Origin: Streptomyces cahuitamycinicus
GTDB taxonomy: Bacteria; Actinomycetota; Actinomycetes; Streptomycetales; Streptomycetaceae
Direction: 5' to 3'
DNA length: 58,444 nt
NCBI RefSeq assembly: GCF_002891435.1
Contig: NZ_POUC01000007.1
Location: 1-58,444 of the forward strand
In this document: positions 10,814 to 21,032 of the stretch, in pieces
Layout of the letters: each line of letters begins with the position of its first letter
Numbering within the stretch: the first letter of the stretch is position 1
Notes under the pieces: generated by a model
What the model was told of the DNA's origin: nothing
What the model saw: only the letters and a program-made list of their open reading frames with translations
Databases searched by the model: none
Made by a program: the position numbers and the translations under genes

Positions 10814-12084
10814 CCCGCGCCGGCGCCCTCATGCTGACCATCACGGCCCTCACGGCCTCCCTGGTCGCCGCACCGGCTCAGGCGGCCACCGGCTCCCCGC
10901 CGCGCACCGGCTTCGAACAGTCGAACGGCGCCCGCTGGACCACCCAGCCCGAGGAGCAGGACTTCCTCAAGGCGGTCGACCGCTCCAGTGGCCGCGTCTC
11001 CATGACCCGCTTCGGCACGACGAAGCAGGACCGCCCGCTCCGGCTGGTGCGCATCGGCACCCGCCCGAGCCCCAGCAAGGTGCTGCTCGTCTGCAGCCAG
11101 CACGGCGACGAGCCCTCCGGCCGCGAGGCCTGCCTGTCCACCGTCCGCGACCTCGCGTACGCCCGGGACAGCCGCACCCGGCGCTTCCTGGACCGCACCA
11201 CGGTCCTGGTCGTGCCCACCGCCAACCCGGACGGCCGGGCCGCGAACACCCGGGGCAACGGCGACGGCGTCGACGTCAACCGCGACCATCTCGCCCTGAA
11301 GACCGCCGAGGGCCGCGCCCTGGCCGCCCTCATCCGCGACCAGCGCCCCGACGTCGTCTACGACCTGCACGAGTACGGCGCCACCCCGCCGTACTACGAC
11401 AAGGACCTCTTCGACCTGTGGCCGCGCAACCTCAACACCCACGAGGCGGTCCACGACGAGGCCACGGCCCTGTCCGAGTCGTACGTCCGGCCCGTCGCCC
11501 GGCGGGCCGGCCACTCGACCGGCACCTACGGCATCTGGACCGACCCGCGGACCGGTGAGCCGGTCAGACAGGTCGCCGGCGACGGACAGGAGCGCATTCT
11601 GCGCAACATGTCCGGTGTGAAGCACTCCGTCGGGCTGCTCATCGAGAGCCGTGTCGACCCGCTCACCGAGGCGGAGAAGGCGGACGAGGCCCTGAACAAC
11701 CGCCGCAGGGTCACCTCCCAGCTCGACGCTCTCAAAGGCCTGTACGAATACACCGACCAGCGCCGCGGCAGGATCGAGACGGCGACGGCCGGGGCCCGGC
11801 TCGCGGGCTACACCACCACCGGCCCCGTCTACGTCGGCGGCGCCGACAACGACCCGCCCGAACCGGCCGAAATCATCCAGAATCCACCCTGTGGCTACCG
11901 GCTCACCGCCGCCCAGTACGCCGAGGTCGGCGACGAACTCGCCCTGCACGGCGTGCGCGTGCGCAAGGACCGCGCAGGCGTGCTCGTCCCCCTGAGCCAG
12001 CCCCTGCGAGCGCTCGTGCCGCTGCTGCTCGACGACCGGGCCGAGTACCACCTGACCGGAGGTTCATCCGAAACCGCATGTTGA
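10810..12084 (+). CDS. Secreted M14-family zinc carboxypeptidase
   Basis: A 424-aa metallocarboxypeptidase with a signal peptide (core [16 protein letters not shown], cut near AQA). Zinc ligands are His98 and Glu101 in QHGDEPSG and His187 in DLHEYG. Substrate residues are seen in NPDGR and VNRDH, and the catalytic Glu279 lies in LLIESR. It starts at GTG 10810 inside the stop of the X-Pro peptidase, so both are made from one message. Together they can degrade extracellular peptides from both ends. Whether it trims peptides or cell-wall stem peptides cannot be told from sequence. Confidence 0.9.
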   Translation: MTRAGALMLTITALTASLVAAPAQAATGSPPRTGFEQSNGARWTTQPEEQDFLKAVDRSSGRVSMTRFGTTKQDRPLRLVRIGTRPSPSKVLLVCSQHGDEPSGREACLSTVRDLAYARDSRTRRFLDRTTVLVVPTANPDGRAANTRGNGDGVDVNRDHLALKTAEGRALAALIRDQRPDVVYDLHEYGATPPYYDKDLFDLWPRNLNTHEAVHDEATALSESYVRPVARRAGHSTGTYGIWTDPRTGEPVRQVAGDGQERILRNMSGVKHSVGLLIESRVDPLTEAEKADEALNNRRRVTSQLDALKGLYEYTDQRRGRIETATAGARLAGYTTTGPVYVGGADNDPPEPAEIIQNPPCGYRLTAAQYAEVGDELALHGVRVRKDRAGVLVPLSQPLRALVPLLLDDRAEYHLTGGSSETAC

Positions 12085-12170
12085 GAGGGGTGAAATTACG
12101 CCACACGTGGTAGCAGCGTTACGGAGGACCTACGGTTCTACCCTGCTTTCCCAGATGAAAGGTGCCGCCA

Positions 12171-13895
12171 GTGACGCAAGAACGACCAAGCGACAAGGAC
12201 TCCCCCGAGGGACCCGCGCTGCCGGGGTCGGAAGCGGGCCTGCCCGGTCAGGACCGGCCGCAGACCGACCGCATCGTCTTCGGCGTCACGGCGGTGCTCA
12301 CCCTCGCCTTCGTGGTCTGGGGCGCGGCGGCGACCGACTCGCTCACAGATGTCTCCACCACCATGCTCGGCGGGCTGATGCACAACGGTGGCTGGGCGTT
12401 CATGCTCGCCGCCTCCGGCTTCGTCGTCTTCGCCCTCTGGCTCGCGATCAGCCGCTACGGCCGGATCCACCTCGGTACGGAGGGCGAGGAACCCGAGTTC
12501 CGCACGGTGTCCTGGGTCGCGATGATGTTCAGCGCGGGCATGGGCATCGGCCTGATGTTCTACGGCGTGAGCGAGCCGCTGTCGCACTACGGCACGCCCC
12601 CGCCGGGCACGAACCCGGCCGACTCCGGCGACCGCATGGAGACGGCCATGGCCACCACCCTGTTCCACTGGACGCTCCACCCCTGGGCGATCTACGCGGT
12701 GGTCGGCCTCGCCATCGCCTACAGCACCTTCCGCAGGCGGCGCCGGCAGACCATCAGCGCCGTCTTCACCCCGCTGATCGGCAAGAAGAACGCCAACGGC
12801 GGCGTCGGCCGGGCCATCGACATCCTCGCGATCATCGCGACCGTCTTCGGCTCCGCCGCCTCCCTGGGGCTCGGCGCGCTCCAGATCGGCTCCGGTGTGC
12901 AGGAGCTGAAATGGATGGACAAGGTGAGCACCGGGCTGCTCGTCACGATCATCGCGGTGCTGACCCTGGCCTTCGTCGCGTCCGCGATCTCCGGTGTGGA
13001 GAAGGGCATCCAGTGGCTGTCCAACACGAACATGGTGCTGGCGCTGGTGCTCGCCCTGTTCGTGTTCGTGGCGGGTCCGACCATCATCGTCCTCGACCTG
13101 CTGCCCACCTCCGTCTTCGCCTACCTCGGCGACCTGCCCCAGCTGGCCGGCCGCACCGAGGCGAGCGGCGGCGAGGGCGTCCCCGACTGGCTGAGCAGCT
13201 GGACGGTCTTCTACTGGGCGTGGTGGATCTCCTGGACGCCGTTCGTGGGCATGTTCATCGCCCGCATCAGCCGCGGCCGCACCATCCGCCAGTTCGTCGG
13301 CGGTGTCATCCTCGTGCCCAGCACGGTCAGCCTGGTCTGGTTCGCGATCTTCGGCGGCTCGGCCATGAAGATGCAGGAGGCGGGGCAGCTCAGCAAGGAG
13401 GCGACCCCGGAGGGCCAGCTCTTCGGCGTGCTCCAGCAGTTCCCCATCGCCACCGCCACGAGCCTGCTCGTGATGGTCCTCGTCGGCATCTTCTTCGTCT
13501 CGGGCGCCGACGCGGCCTCGATCGTCATGGGCACCCTGTCGCAGAAGGGCGCCCTCGAACCCGGCCGCTTCGTGGTGGTCTTCTGGGGCGTGGTCACCGG
13601 TGCGGTGGCCGCGATCATGCTGCTGGTCGGCAGCGGGCAGGGTGACGCGCTGACCGGGCTGCAGAACCTCACGATCCTCGCGGCGGCACCGTTCGTCGTC
13701 GTGATGATCTTCATGTGTATCGCCCTGATGCGCGACCTTCGCCGTGACCCGGTGATCGTGCGTGAGCAGATGGGCTCCGAAGCCGTCGAAATGGCCGTCA
13801 TGGCAGGACACAAGAAGTACGACGGCGAGTTCGAGTTCCGCGTCGGCCCGGGCCGCGGCCCGGACGTGGAGGGTGACCCGATCGGCAAGCACTGA
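12171..13895 (+). CDS. BCCT-family betaine/carnitine/choline transporter
   Basis: A 574-aa membrane transporter with about twelve hydrophobic segments and hydrophilic ends. The family signature with its Trp-rich core (WTVFYWAWWISWTPF) begins near residue 343, and the glycine-rich substrate segment SAGMGIGLMFYGVSEP lies near 120. Such carriers import compatible solutes during osmotic stress, driven by sodium or protons. I chose GTG 12171 because GAAAGG at 12157-12162 gives 8-nt spacing; GTG 12162 would overlap that site. No ABC subunits are nearby, as expected for a one-component carrier. A strong terminator follows. Confidence 0.93.
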   Translation: MTQERPSDKDSPEGPALPGSEAGLPGQDRPQTDRIVFGVTAVLTLAFVVWGAAATDSLTDVSTTMLGGLMHNGGWAFMLAASGFVVFALWLAISRYGRIHLGTEGEEPEFRTVSWVAMMFSAGMGIGLMFYGVSEPLSHYGTPPPGTNPADSGDRMETAMATTLFHWTLHPWAIYAVVGLAIAYSTFRRRRRQTISAVFTPLIGKKNANGGVGRAIDILAIIATVFGSAASLGLGALQIGSGVQELKWMDKVSTGLLVTIIAVLTLAFVASAISGVEKGIQWLSNTNMVLALVLALFVFVAGPTIIVLDLLPTSVFAYLGDLPQLAGRTEASGGEGVPDWLSSWTVFYWAWWISWTPFVGMFIARISRGRTIRQFVGGVILVPSTVSLVWFAIFGGSAMKMQEAGQLSKEATPEGQLFGVLQQFPIATATSLLVMVLVGIFFVSGADAASIVMGTLSQKGALEPGRFVVVFWGVVTGAVAAIMLLVGSGQGDALTGLQNLTILAAAPFVVVMIFMCIALMRDLRRDPVIVREQMGSEAVEMAVMAGHKKYDGEFEFRVGPGRGPDVEGDPIGKH

Positions 13896-13903
13896 TCCGC
13901 ACG

Positions 13904-13946
13904 GCGAAGGGCGGCCCGGGTCCGGTGAACCCGGGCCGCCCTTCGC
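13904..13946. terminator. Perfect 18-bp hairpin between convergent genes
   Basis: Arms 13904-13921 (starting GCGAAGGGCGGCCCGGGT) and 13929-13946 pair perfectly around a 7-nt loop. It lies 9 bp after the BCCT stop and 22 bp from the end of the convergent D-amino-acid oxidase gene, so it can end both transcripts. There is no U-tract, as is usual in Streptomyces. Confidence 0.85.
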
Positions 13947-13967
13947 CCGGGACGGCGCCGCGCGCCC

Positions 13968-14918
13968 TCAGCCCGCGACCAGCCGCGCCGCTTCCTCCGC
14001 ACATCCCCAGGCCACGGTGACGCCCGCGCCGCCGTGGCCGTAGTTGTGCACCAGGAGCCGCCCGTCCGGCAGGGCGTCACGCTCCAGCCGGACCGCCGGC
14101 CGGGTGGGCCGCAGACCGACCCGGTGCTCCAGCACGCGGGCCCCGGCGACCTGCGGCCTCAGCGCCGCACAGCGCCGGACGATCGCCTCGGCCGTCGCGG
14201 GGTCGGGCTCCAGCGACCAGACGTCCTCCTCGGACGTACCGCCGAGGACGAGCCCGCCCGGCTGCGGGAACAGGTACGCGTGCTCCCCGGCGGCGTCGGT
14301 GGTGACCAGCCAGGTGTCGATCCCGGGATTCTCCACGACGACCAGTTGCCCCCGCACGGGCCGCACGGACGGGTCCGGCACCAACTCCCGCGCGGCGAGC
14401 CCCGTGCAGTTGACCACGACCGGCGCGTCCACCTCCGCGAACCCGGACACCGCACGCGTCTCGATCACACCGCCTACCGCGATGAACCGCTCCCGAAGCC
14501 ACCGCAGATGGGCCGGCATGTCGATGAGCGGCAGCCGTGCCCACAGGCCCGTGCCCGCGTGTTCGCCGGCCGTGGCCTCCCGCAGCCCCGGCACCCGGCC
14601 CGCCAGCCACGCGTCGGCCTCGTCGAGACGGGTCTCGCCCAGTACCCCTTCGACCATGCGTACACCGGCCGGTTCGTCCCGTGCGGCCAGCTCCTCGTAC
14701 ACCTCCAGCGACCGCAGCGCCCACATCCGCGCCGTCGCGACCGGTTCGATCCGGTACGGCCACCACAGCGCACCCGCAACGGCCGAGGTGGTCGCCCCGA
14801 CGGCGTCCCGCGTCCACACCCGAACCCGCCGCCCGCGCTCCGCGAGAGCCAGGGCCGTCGTCAGCCCGACCACGCCGCCACCGACCACCACGATCTCGCC
14901 ACTCGACTCACTCGCCAT
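13968..14918 (-). CDS. FAD-dependent D-amino-acid oxidase
   Basis: A 316-aa flavoprotein of the DAO/DASPO family that oxidises D-amino acids to keto acids, ammonia and hydrogen peroxide. The FAD Rossmann motif is at 9-25 (IVVVGGGVVGLTTALAL). The segment SAVAGALWWPYRIEP is typical of bacterial D-amino-acid oxidases, and the C-terminus carries the NYGHGGAGVTVAWG flavin loop. Length is close to the 320-aa norm. It is divergent from a TTA-containing unknown gene across 66 bp. The substrate could equally be glycine or sarcosine, but the WWPYR context favours D-amino acids. Confidence 0.87.
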   Translation of the reverse strand: MASESSGEIVVVGGGVVGLTTALALAERGRRVRVWTRDAVGATTSAVAGALWWPYRIEPVATARMWALRSLEVYEELAARDEPAGVRMVEGVLGETRLDEADAWLAGRVPGLREATAGEHAGTGLWARLPLIDMPAHLRWLRERFIAVGGVIETRAVSGFAEVDAPVVVNCTGLAARELVPDPSVRPVRGQLVVVENPGIDTWLVTTDAAGEHAYLFPQPGGLVLGGTSEEDVWSLEPDPATAEAIVRRCAALRPQVAGARVLEHRVGLRPTRPAVRLERDALPDGRLLVHNYGHGGAGVTVAWGCAEEAARLVAG

Positions 14919-14984
14919 GCCCGGACCGTAGCGGAATGTGTCATGCCGTGCTCACATCACGCGCAGTGTGGGAATACTCACAGC

Positions 14985-16007
14985 ATGTGTGCCGAGTACG
15001 CGACCTTCGGCCTGGCTCCCGCGATGCGGGCCGGGGGAGTCCTCAACGACGGCGGTTACCAGGTCCACCGGGATTTCGTGGACTTCATCGTCGACGGACG
15101 CCCGCTGCTGTTCCAGCTCTCCGACCTCGACGCGGTCTCCCCGCTCGCCTCCGACGTCCCTCCCGCGATCTTCACCGCGCAGGTCCGCAGCCTGCTCCTG
15201 GAGAGCGAGGCCCCACTGCCCGGCGGCCGTTACGTCGTCTACGGCTGTCCGGAGTGCGAGGACCTGGCCTGCGGAGCCGTCACCGCGGTCATCCGATGCG
15301 ACGGTGAGGACTTCATCTGGCGGGACTTCGCCTGGCAGACCGAAGAACACGCGGATCTGGAGCTCAACGGCTACCACGGCATCGGCCCGTTCCGGTTCCG
15401 CGGCGCCGAGTACCGCACGGCTCTGGGCGCCCTGCTGAACGGCTCCGCGCCCGATCCCCGGCGCCGCGTGCTGCTGATCGGCTCCCGCGTCGCCGTCCTC
15501 GCCAAGCTCGCCGCGGCCTTACGCACCATCGGTGTCGGCGCCGACATCGCCCATGACACCGACGGCGTACCCCCGGACGAACTCCGCGGCTACGGCGCCG
15601 TCGCCTTCGGCCACGCCGCCGGCGAGCAGGAACGCGCCGCCGTCCGCCGCGCCTTCGAGCGCGCCGGGGTCCCGGTCGCCCACGTCGACGGCCTCGCCCC
15701 GATCGTCCCCCTCCTCGTCGCCCAGATCGAACACGCCCTGGACCGCGGCCCGGCCGACCGGCGCCGCCTCACCGGCCTCACCGCCACCGACGGCGGCGCG
15801 GACGTCGAGGTCACCTCCGCCTGCCGTGTCACCCTCACCGCCTACCGCCTCGACCGGCTCTCCCGCACCCACACCCACGAGATCTTCGACGGCGTCCTCG
15901 AAGCCGGCCGCCATCGCGTCACGCTCGACGCGAGGACGGTCCGGGGGCGGTCGTTCGTCGTGGCCCGCACCGCCGGAAGCGTCCTGGTGGCGGCCGTGAA
16001 CCGCTGA
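14985..16007 (+). CDS. Unrecognised two-part protein with a TTA (bldA-type) codon
   Basis: I do not recognise a characterised family for this 340-aa protein. The first 160 residues include an acidic domain with the cysteine pattern CPECEDLAC near 87-95, a possible metal site. Residues about 160-245 form a beta-alpha unit resembling a Rossmann or receiver fold (VLLIGSRVAVLAKLAAAL). The last 90 residues look like beta-strands. Codon 179, at 15519-15521, is TTA, the rare leucine codon read by the bldA tRNA; I found no other in-frame TTA in the window. Start ATG 14985 follows GGGAA. The D-amino-acid oxidase is divergent. Confidence 0.72.
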   Translation: MCAEYATFGLAPAMRAGGVLNDGGYQVHRDFVDFIVDGRPLLFQLSDLDAVSPLASDVPPAIFTAQVRSLLLESEAPLPGGRYVVYGCPECEDLACGAVTAVIRCDGEDFIWRDFAWQTEEHADLELNGYHGIGPFRFRGAEYRTALGALLNGSAPDPRRRVLLIGSRVAVLAKLAAALRTIGVGADIAHDTDGVPPDELRGYGAVAFGHAAGEQERAAVRRAFERAGVPVAHVDGLAPIVPLLVAQIEHALDRGPADRRRLTGLTATDGGADVEVTSACRVTLTAYRLDRLSRTHTHEIFDGVLEAGRHRVTLDARTVRGRSFVVARTAGSVLVAAVNR

Positions 16008-16036
16008 GCGGCCCGGCCGTTAAAATCGGCGCTCTG

Positions 16037-17677
16037 ATGACTGCCACCCTCGTCGCCAAGAACCTCGCCGCCGGCCACGGCGACCGCTCCCTGTTCGCCG
16101 GACTCGACCTCGTCGTCGCGCCCGGCGACGTGATCGGCCTGGTCGGAGCCAACGGCGCGGGCAAGTCCACCCTGCTCAGGATGCTCGCCGGACTCATCGC
16201 GCCCGAGCAGGGCGACCTGCGCCTGTCCCCGCCGGCCGCCACCGTCGGCCACCTCCCGCAGGAGCCGGACCGCCGGCCCGGCGAGACCGTACGGGCGTTC
16301 CTGGCCCGTCGCACCGGCGTCGCCGAGGCGCAGCGCACCATGGACGAGGCGACCCAGGCCCTGGTCGACGGGGCGCCCGGCGCCGACGACGCCTACGCCA
16401 CCAGCCTGGAGCGCTGGCTCGGCCTCGGCGGCGCCGACCTCGACGAACGCGCCGAGGAGGTCGCCGACTCCCTCGGCCTCGCGGTCGACCTGGACCAGCC
16501 GATGACGTCCTTGTCCGGCGGCCAGGCGGCCCGTGCCGGCCTCGCCTCCCTGCTGCTGTCCCGCTACGACGTCTTCCTCCTCGACGAGCCGACCAACGAC
16601 CTCGACCTGGACGGCCTGGAGCGCCTCGAACGCTTCGTGAGCGGCCTGCGCGCCGGCACGGTGGTCGTCAGCCACGACCGCGAGTTCCTCACCCGCACCG
16701 TCACCAAAGTCCTCGAACTCGACCTGGCCCAGCGGCAGATCAACCTGTTCGGGGGTGGCTACGAGGCCTACCTGGAGGAGCGGGAAGTCGCCCGTCGGCA
16801 CGCCCGCGACGAGTTCGAGGAGTACGCCGACAAAAGGACCGCCCTCCAGGACCGCGCCCAGATGCAGCGCTCCTGGATGGACAAGGGTGTGAAGAACGCG
16901 CGCCGCAAGGCGGGCAACGACAACGACAAGATCGGCCGGAAGTTCCGCAGCGAGGCCAGCGAGAAGCAGGCCGCGAAGGCCCGCCAGACCCAGCGCATGA
17001 TCGAGCGCCTGGACGTCGTCGAGGAGCCCCGCAAGGAGTGGGATCTGCGCATGGAGATCGCGTCGGCCCCGCGCTCGGGCGCCGTCGTCGCGACCCTGCG
17101 GGACGCCGAGGTGCGCCGCGGCGGCTTCGTCCTCGGCCCCGTCTCCCTGCAGATCGACTGGGCGGACCGGGTGGCGGTGACGGGCGCGAACGGCGCCGGC
17201 AAGTCCACGCTGCTCGGCGCCCTCCTCGGCCGTGTCCCGCTGGACGCCGGGCACGCCGCGCTCGGCTCGGGCGTCCTGCTCGGCGAGGTCGACCAGGCCC
17301 GCAAGCTGTTCCACGGCGAGGAGTCCCTGCTCGACGCCTTCCGCCCGGCCCTCCCGGACACCGAGCCGGCCGAGATCCGCACCCTGCTGGCCAAGTTCGG
17401 TCTCAAGTCGGACCACGTCCTGCGCCCCACCGCGAGCCTCTCCCCGGGTGAGCGCACCCGGGCCGCCCTGGCGCTGCTCCAAGGCCGGGGCGTCAACCTC
17501 CTGGTCCTCGACGAGCCGACCAACCACCTCGACCTGCCCGCCATCGAGCAGCTGGAGTCCGCCCTCGACGCCTATGAGGGCACGCTCCTGCTGGTCACCC
17601 ATGACCGCCGCATGCTGGACGCCGTACACGTCACCCGCCGCCTGGAGGTGGCGGAAGGCAAGGTGACCGAGCGCTAA
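16037..17677 (+). CDS. ABC-F family ATPase (duplicated nucleotide-binding domains)
   Basis: A 546-aa soluble protein with two ABC domains and no membrane segments. Walker A motifs are GANGAGKST near 38 and GANGAGKST near 383. Signature motifs are LSGGQ near 159 and LSPGER near 467. Both Walker B segments carry LDEPTN, and a charged linker (about 245-335) joins the domains. ABC-F proteins act on the ribosome as translation factors or antibiotic-protection proteins; which one this is cannot be decided from sequence. The stop overlaps the convergent downstream gene by 4 bp. Confidence 0.9.
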   Translation: MTATLVAKNLAAGHGDRSLFAGLDLVVAPGDVIGLVGANGAGKSTLLRMLAGLIAPEQGDLRLSPPAATVGHLPQEPDRRPGETVRAFLARRTGVAEAQRTMDEATQALVDGAPGADDAYATSLERWLGLGGADLDERAEEVADSLGLAVDLDQPMTSLSGGQAARAGLASLLLSRYDVFLLDEPTNDLDLDGLERLERFVSGLRAGTVVVSHDREFLTRTVTKVLELDLAQRQINLFGGGYEAYLEEREVARRHARDEFEEYADKRTALQDRAQMQRSWMDKGVKNARRKAGNDNDKIGRKFRSEASEKQAAKARQTQRMIERLDVVEEPRKEWDLRMEIASAPRSGAVVATLRDAEVRRGGFVLGPVSLQIDWADRVAVTGANGAGKSTLLGALLGRVPLDAGHAALGSGVLLGEVDQARKLFHGEESLLDAFRPALPDTEPAEIRTLLAKFGLKSDHVLRPTASLSPGERTRAALALLQGRGVNLLVLDEPTNHLDLPAIEQLESALDAYEGTLLLVTHDRRMLDAVHVTRRLEVAEGKVTER

Positions 17678-18222
17678 CCGGCCGTCAGGCGAGTGGCCAG
17701 CCGCGGATAGTCGACGACGTATCCGTCCTCGTCGAACTCCAGGTCGCTGCGGAAGTCGCCGGAGGCGAACCGGACCCGCCCGGGGCCGAGATGCGTGTAC
17801 GTCTGCCGCGACCCCCGCACCGCCAGGTCCGGCACCGACACCCAGGCCATCAGGAACTCCCGCTCGCCTGGCGCCTGATGGAGCCCGTGCCGCAGTACCG
17901 GCATGGTGTTGGTGAGCGGGCACAGGCCCAGGTCGCAGTCGAGGGCGCCGTCGACCTCGGGCAGCGGCTCATCGTTCGCGGTCCATCGGCCCTGACCGTC
18001 GTGGAGCAGAACGAGCTCCCGACTGCCGGCCTCCGCCTCCGCCGTGACAGTCAACCGCCTGGTCACGAACCCTTGTGCGGTCTGAAGCTCGTACGAGATC
18101 CAGTACGGTTCCGGAACGGTACCGACGGCCCGCCCGCGCGCCCGCAGCCGGCCGTCTCCGAGCTGGACCCAGGCGGTCTCGACCCCCTGGCTCCCGGACA
18201 CTTCCCAGGTGATGGCACGCAT
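17674..18222 (-). CDS. Putative glycolipid-binding domain protein
   Basis: A 182-aa protein that matches my memory of the PF06475 'putative glycolipid-binding' family: an N-terminal beta-barrel start (MRAITWEVSGSQG), then a conserved DCDLGLCPLTNTMPVLR segment near 95-111 and a C-terminal VDYPRLATRL. No signal peptide or membrane segment is seen. The function is unknown beyond a structural similarity of the family to lipoprotein carriers. It lies downstream of tex on the same strand, separated by a Streptomyces interspersed repeat, and overlaps the ABC-F stop by 4 bp. Confidence 0.75.
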   Translation of the reverse strand: MRAITWEVSGSQGVETAWVQLGDGRLRARGRAVGTVPEPYWISYELQTAQGFVTRRLTVTAEAEAGSRELVLLHDGQGRWTANDEPLPEVDGALDCDLGLCPLTNTMPVLRHGLHQAPGEREFLMAWVSVPDLAVRGSRQTYTHLGPGRVRFASGDFRSDLEFDEDGYVVDYPRLATRLTAG

Positions 18223-18244
18223 GCGGCAACCCTAGAACGGAAAG

Positions 18245-18310
18245 GGCGCGAAGCGCCTCCTTCCCAGGGGCGTGGGGAACTGCGCGACCAGCCACAACGG
18301 GCCCGCAGCT
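18245..18310. repeat. Streptomyces interspersed intergenic repeat
   Basis: The stretch from 18265 (GGGGCGTGGGGAACTGCGCG, then ACCAGCCACAACGG) is a repeat I recall from intergenic regions across Streptomyces genomes. A small hairpin GGCGC-GAA-GCGCC at 18245-18257 precedes it, as is common. It separates tex from the glycolipid-binding gene and may end or process the tex transcript. No ORF is visible. Confidence 0.7.
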
Positions 18311-18335
18311 CCCCACGGCCTTCCCGGCGGGGCAG

Positions 18336-20735
18336 TCAGCGCTTGCCGCCCTTGGGATCCGCCAGCCCCGCACGGCGCAGCGCGTCGGCCATCGCGCTGT
18401 TGGCAGGCGGCGGCGCCTGACGCGAACCGCCACCGCCCCCACGGCGCCCGGCGCCACCGCCCTGCCGCTGCTGCGGCGGACGCCCGCCGCGCTGCCGGCG
18501 TTCACCGGGACCGCCGCCCTGCTGCCCCTGCTGGGCCGCCTCGTCCTCCAGGCGCAACGTCAGCGAGATCCGCTTGCGGGGGATGTCGACGTCGAGCACC
18601 TTCACCTTGACGATGTCCCCGGGCTTCACCACGTCCCGCGGGTCCTTCACGAACGTCTTCGACATCGCGGAGACGTGCACCAGGCCGTCCTGGTGGACGC
18701 CGATGTCGACGAACGCCCCGAACGCTGCGACGTTCGTCACGACACCCTCCAGGATCATCCCGGACGACAGGTCGGAGATCTTCTCCACGCCCTCCTTGAA
18801 GGCGGCTGTCTTGAAGGCCGGGCGCGGGTCGCGGCCGGGCTTCTCCAGCTCCTTGAGGATGTCCGTGACCGTCGGCAGACCGAACGTCTCGTCCACGAAG
18901 TCCTGCGGCCTCAGCGAGCGCAGTACCCCGGTGTTGCCCACGAGCGAGGCGACCTCCTGCCCGGTGGTCTTCACCATGCGCCGGACCACCGGGTACGCCT
19001 CGGGGTGCACGCTCGACGCGTCCAGCGGGTCGTCACCGCCCCGGATACGCAGGAAGCCCGCGCACTGTTCGTACGCCTTCGGGCCGAGCCGCGTCACCTT
19101 CTTCAGCTCGCCGCGGGCCTTGAACGGCCCGTTCTGGTCGCGGTGCGCCACGATGTTCTCGGCGAGCCCGGAGGTGATGCCGGAGACCCGGGCGAGCAGC
19201 GGGGCCGACGCCGTGTTGACGTCCACGCCCACGCCGTTCACACAGTCCTCCACCACGGCGTCCAGCGAACGCGACAGCTTCATCTCGGACAGGTCGTGCT
19301 GGTACTGGCCGACGCCGATGGACTTCGGGTCGATCTTCACCAGCTCGGCCAGCGGGTCCTGGAGCCGACGGGCGATCGACACGGCGCCGCGCAGCGACAC
19401 GTCCATGTCGGGCAGCTCCTGCGAGGCGAAGGCGGACGCCGAGTACACGGACGCGCCGGCCTCGGACACCATCACCTTCGTGAGCTTCAGCTCCGGGTGC
19501 TTGGTGATCAGCTCCCCGGCGAGCTTGTCGGTCTCGCGCGACGCCGTGCCGTTGCCGATGGCGACCAGCTCGACCGCGTGCTCCTTCGCGAGCCGGGCCA
19601 GCTTGGCGATGGCCTCGTCCCACCGGTTGGCCGGGACGTGCGGGTGGATGACGTCCGTGGCGACGACCTTGCCGGTCGCGTCGACCACGGCGACCTTCAC
19701 ACCCGTACGGAAACCGGGGTCCAGGCCGAGCGTCGCGCGCGTGCCCGCCGGGGCGGCGAGCAGCAGATCGCGCAGGTTGGCCGCGAAGACCCGCACCGCC
19801 TCGTCCTCGGCGGCCGTGCGCAGCCGCAGCCGCAGGTCGATGCCGAGGTGCACGAGGAGGCGGGTGCGCCACGCCCAGCGGACCGTGTCCTTCAGCCACT
19901 TGTCGCCGGGGCGCCCCCGGTCGGCGATTCCGAACTTGTGGGCGACGATCCCCTCGTACGAGGAGGGCCCGTCCGTCTGCTCCTCGGGCTCCAGGACGAG
20001 ATCGAGGACCTCCTCCTTCTCGCCGCGCAGCATCGCGAGGATGCGGTGCGAGGGGAGCTCGGTGAAGGGCTCGGCGAAGTCGAAGTAGTCGGCGAACTTC
20101 GCGCCCGCCTCCTCCTTGCCGTCCCGCACCTTGGCGGCCAGCCGCCCGCGCACCCACATGCGCTCGCGCAGTTCACCGATCAGGTCGGCGTCCTCCGAGA
20201 ACCGCTCGGTGAGGATCGCCCGGGCGCCGTCGAGGGCGGCCTGCGGATCGGCCACGCCCTTGTCCGCGTCGACGAATGCGGCGGCCGCGGCGAGGGGCTC
20301 GACGCCCGGGTCGGCGAGCAGACCCTCCGCCAGCGGTTCGAGACCGGCCTCGCGGGCGATCTGCGCCTTGGTGCGCCGCTTGGGCTTGTACGGCAGGTAG
20401 ATGTCCTCCAGGCGTGCCTTCGTCTCGGCGCTCCGGATGCTCGCCTGAAGCTCCTCGGTGAGCTTGCCCTGCTCGCGCACCGACTCCAGGATGGCCGTCC
20501 GCCGCTCCTCCAGCTCCCGCAGGTAGCGCAACCGCTCCTCGAGGGTGCGCAGCTGCGCGTCGTCGAGCATCTCGGTCGCTTCCTTGCGGTAGCGGGCGAT
20601 GAAGGGCACCGTGGAACCGCCGTCGAGCAGTTCCACGGCGGCCCTGACCTGCCGCTCCCGTACGCCGAGCTCCTCGGCGATCCTGCCTTCGATGGACACT
20701 GCGCTGATGGACCCGATGGACCCGGGTGTCGTCAC
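18336..20735 (-). CDS. tex: Tex-family RNA-binding protein
   Basis: A 799-aa cytosolic nucleic-acid-binding protein. In order: an N-terminal helical part with [18 protein letters not shown] (near 30), a YqgF/RNase H-like fold with [17 protein letters not shown] near 330, a helix-hairpin-helix region ([15 protein letters not shown]) near 500, and an S1 RNA-binding domain (about 630-705). A Gly/Arg/Gln-rich, low-complexity tail follows, as in many actinobacterial Tex proteins. Tex is linked to transcription and RNA handling. Start GTG 20735 is my choice; GTG 20699, twelve codons in, is possible. It precedes the glycolipid-binding gene on the same strand. Confidence 0.92.
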   Translation of the reverse strand: MTTPGSIGSISAVSIEGRIAEELGVRERQVRAAVELLDGGSTVPFIARYRKEATEMLDDAQLRTLEERLRYLRELEERRTAILESVREQGKLTEELQASIRSAETKARLEDIYLPYKPKRRTKAQIAREAGLEPLAEGLLADPGVEPLAAAAAFVDADKGVADPQAALDGARAILTERFSEDADLIGELRERMWVRGRLAAKVRDGKEEAGAKFADYFDFAEPFTELPSHRILAMLRGEKEEVLDLVLEPEEQTDGPSSYEGIVAHKFGIADRGRPGDKWLKDTVRWAWRTRLLVHLGIDLRLRLRTAAEDEAVRVFAANLRDLLLAAPAGTRATLGLDPGFRTGVKVAVVDATGKVVATDVIHPHVPANRWDEAIAKLARLAKEHAVELVAIGNGTASRETDKLAGELITKHPELKLTKVMVSEAGASVYSASAFASQELPDMDVSLRGAVSIARRLQDPLAELVKIDPKSIGVGQYQHDLSEMKLSRSLDAVVEDCVNGVGVDVNTASAPLLARVSGITSGLAENIVAHRDQNGPFKARGELKKVTRLGPKAYEQCAGFLRIRGGDDPLDASSVHPEAYPVVRRMVKTTGQEVASLVGNTGVLRSLRPQDFVDETFGLPTVTDILKELEKPGRDPRPAFKTAAFKEGVEKISDLSSGMILEGVVTNVAAFGAFVDIGVHQDGLVHVSAMSKTFVKDPRDVVKPGDIVKVKVLDVDIPRKRISLTLRLEDEAAQQGQQGGGPGERRQRGGRPPQQRQGGGAGRRGGGGGSRQAPPPANSAMADALRRAGLADPKGGKR

Positions 20736-20834
20736 GATCCCGTACCGCCTTCTCCGCTGAGGTTGCGCGGCAATTGTGGCAGGTGTCACGGACACCCGGG
20801 GATCAGGGCGGCACCCGGCGGGCCGGGGTTCCGG

Positions 20835-20966
20835 TCAGGCCCTGCGGCTGCGGGTGGAGGACGAGGCCCCGCCGAAGAGCCGGGCGAGGGCCCGGAAGGG
20901 CAGCGTCACGACGGTGGCGATCGCGCCGCCGATCTGGCGCAGCACGTCTGCGATAGCACGGAACAC
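20835..20966 (-). CDS. LPFR-motif small protein (43 aa)
   Basis: A 43-aa ORF from GTG 20966 with a strong ribosome site (AAAGGGGAA on the coding strand). It has an amphipathic or hydrophobic helix (RAIADVLRQIGGAIATVV), then TLPFRALARLFGG and a basic Ser/Arg tail. It matches what I remember as the Streptomyces 'LPFR motif' small-protein family. The helix could be membrane-associated. It lies on its own between tex and the SCO6745-family gene. Function unknown. Confidence 0.75.
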   Translation of the reverse strand: MFRAIADVLRQIGGAIATVVTLPFRALARLFGGASSSTRSRRA

Positions 20967-21032
20967 GGAATTCCCCTTTCTCGGTCCCGGCCGCGCCGGC
21001 CGGTGGAGAGCGGGTACCTCACCGGCGCGTCA

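Noticed and set aside
14034..14984. Long upstream extension of the TTA-containing gene
   Set aside because: The extension runs antisense through the D-amino-acid oxidase gene and is not protein-like; the family-like part starts at ATG 14985.
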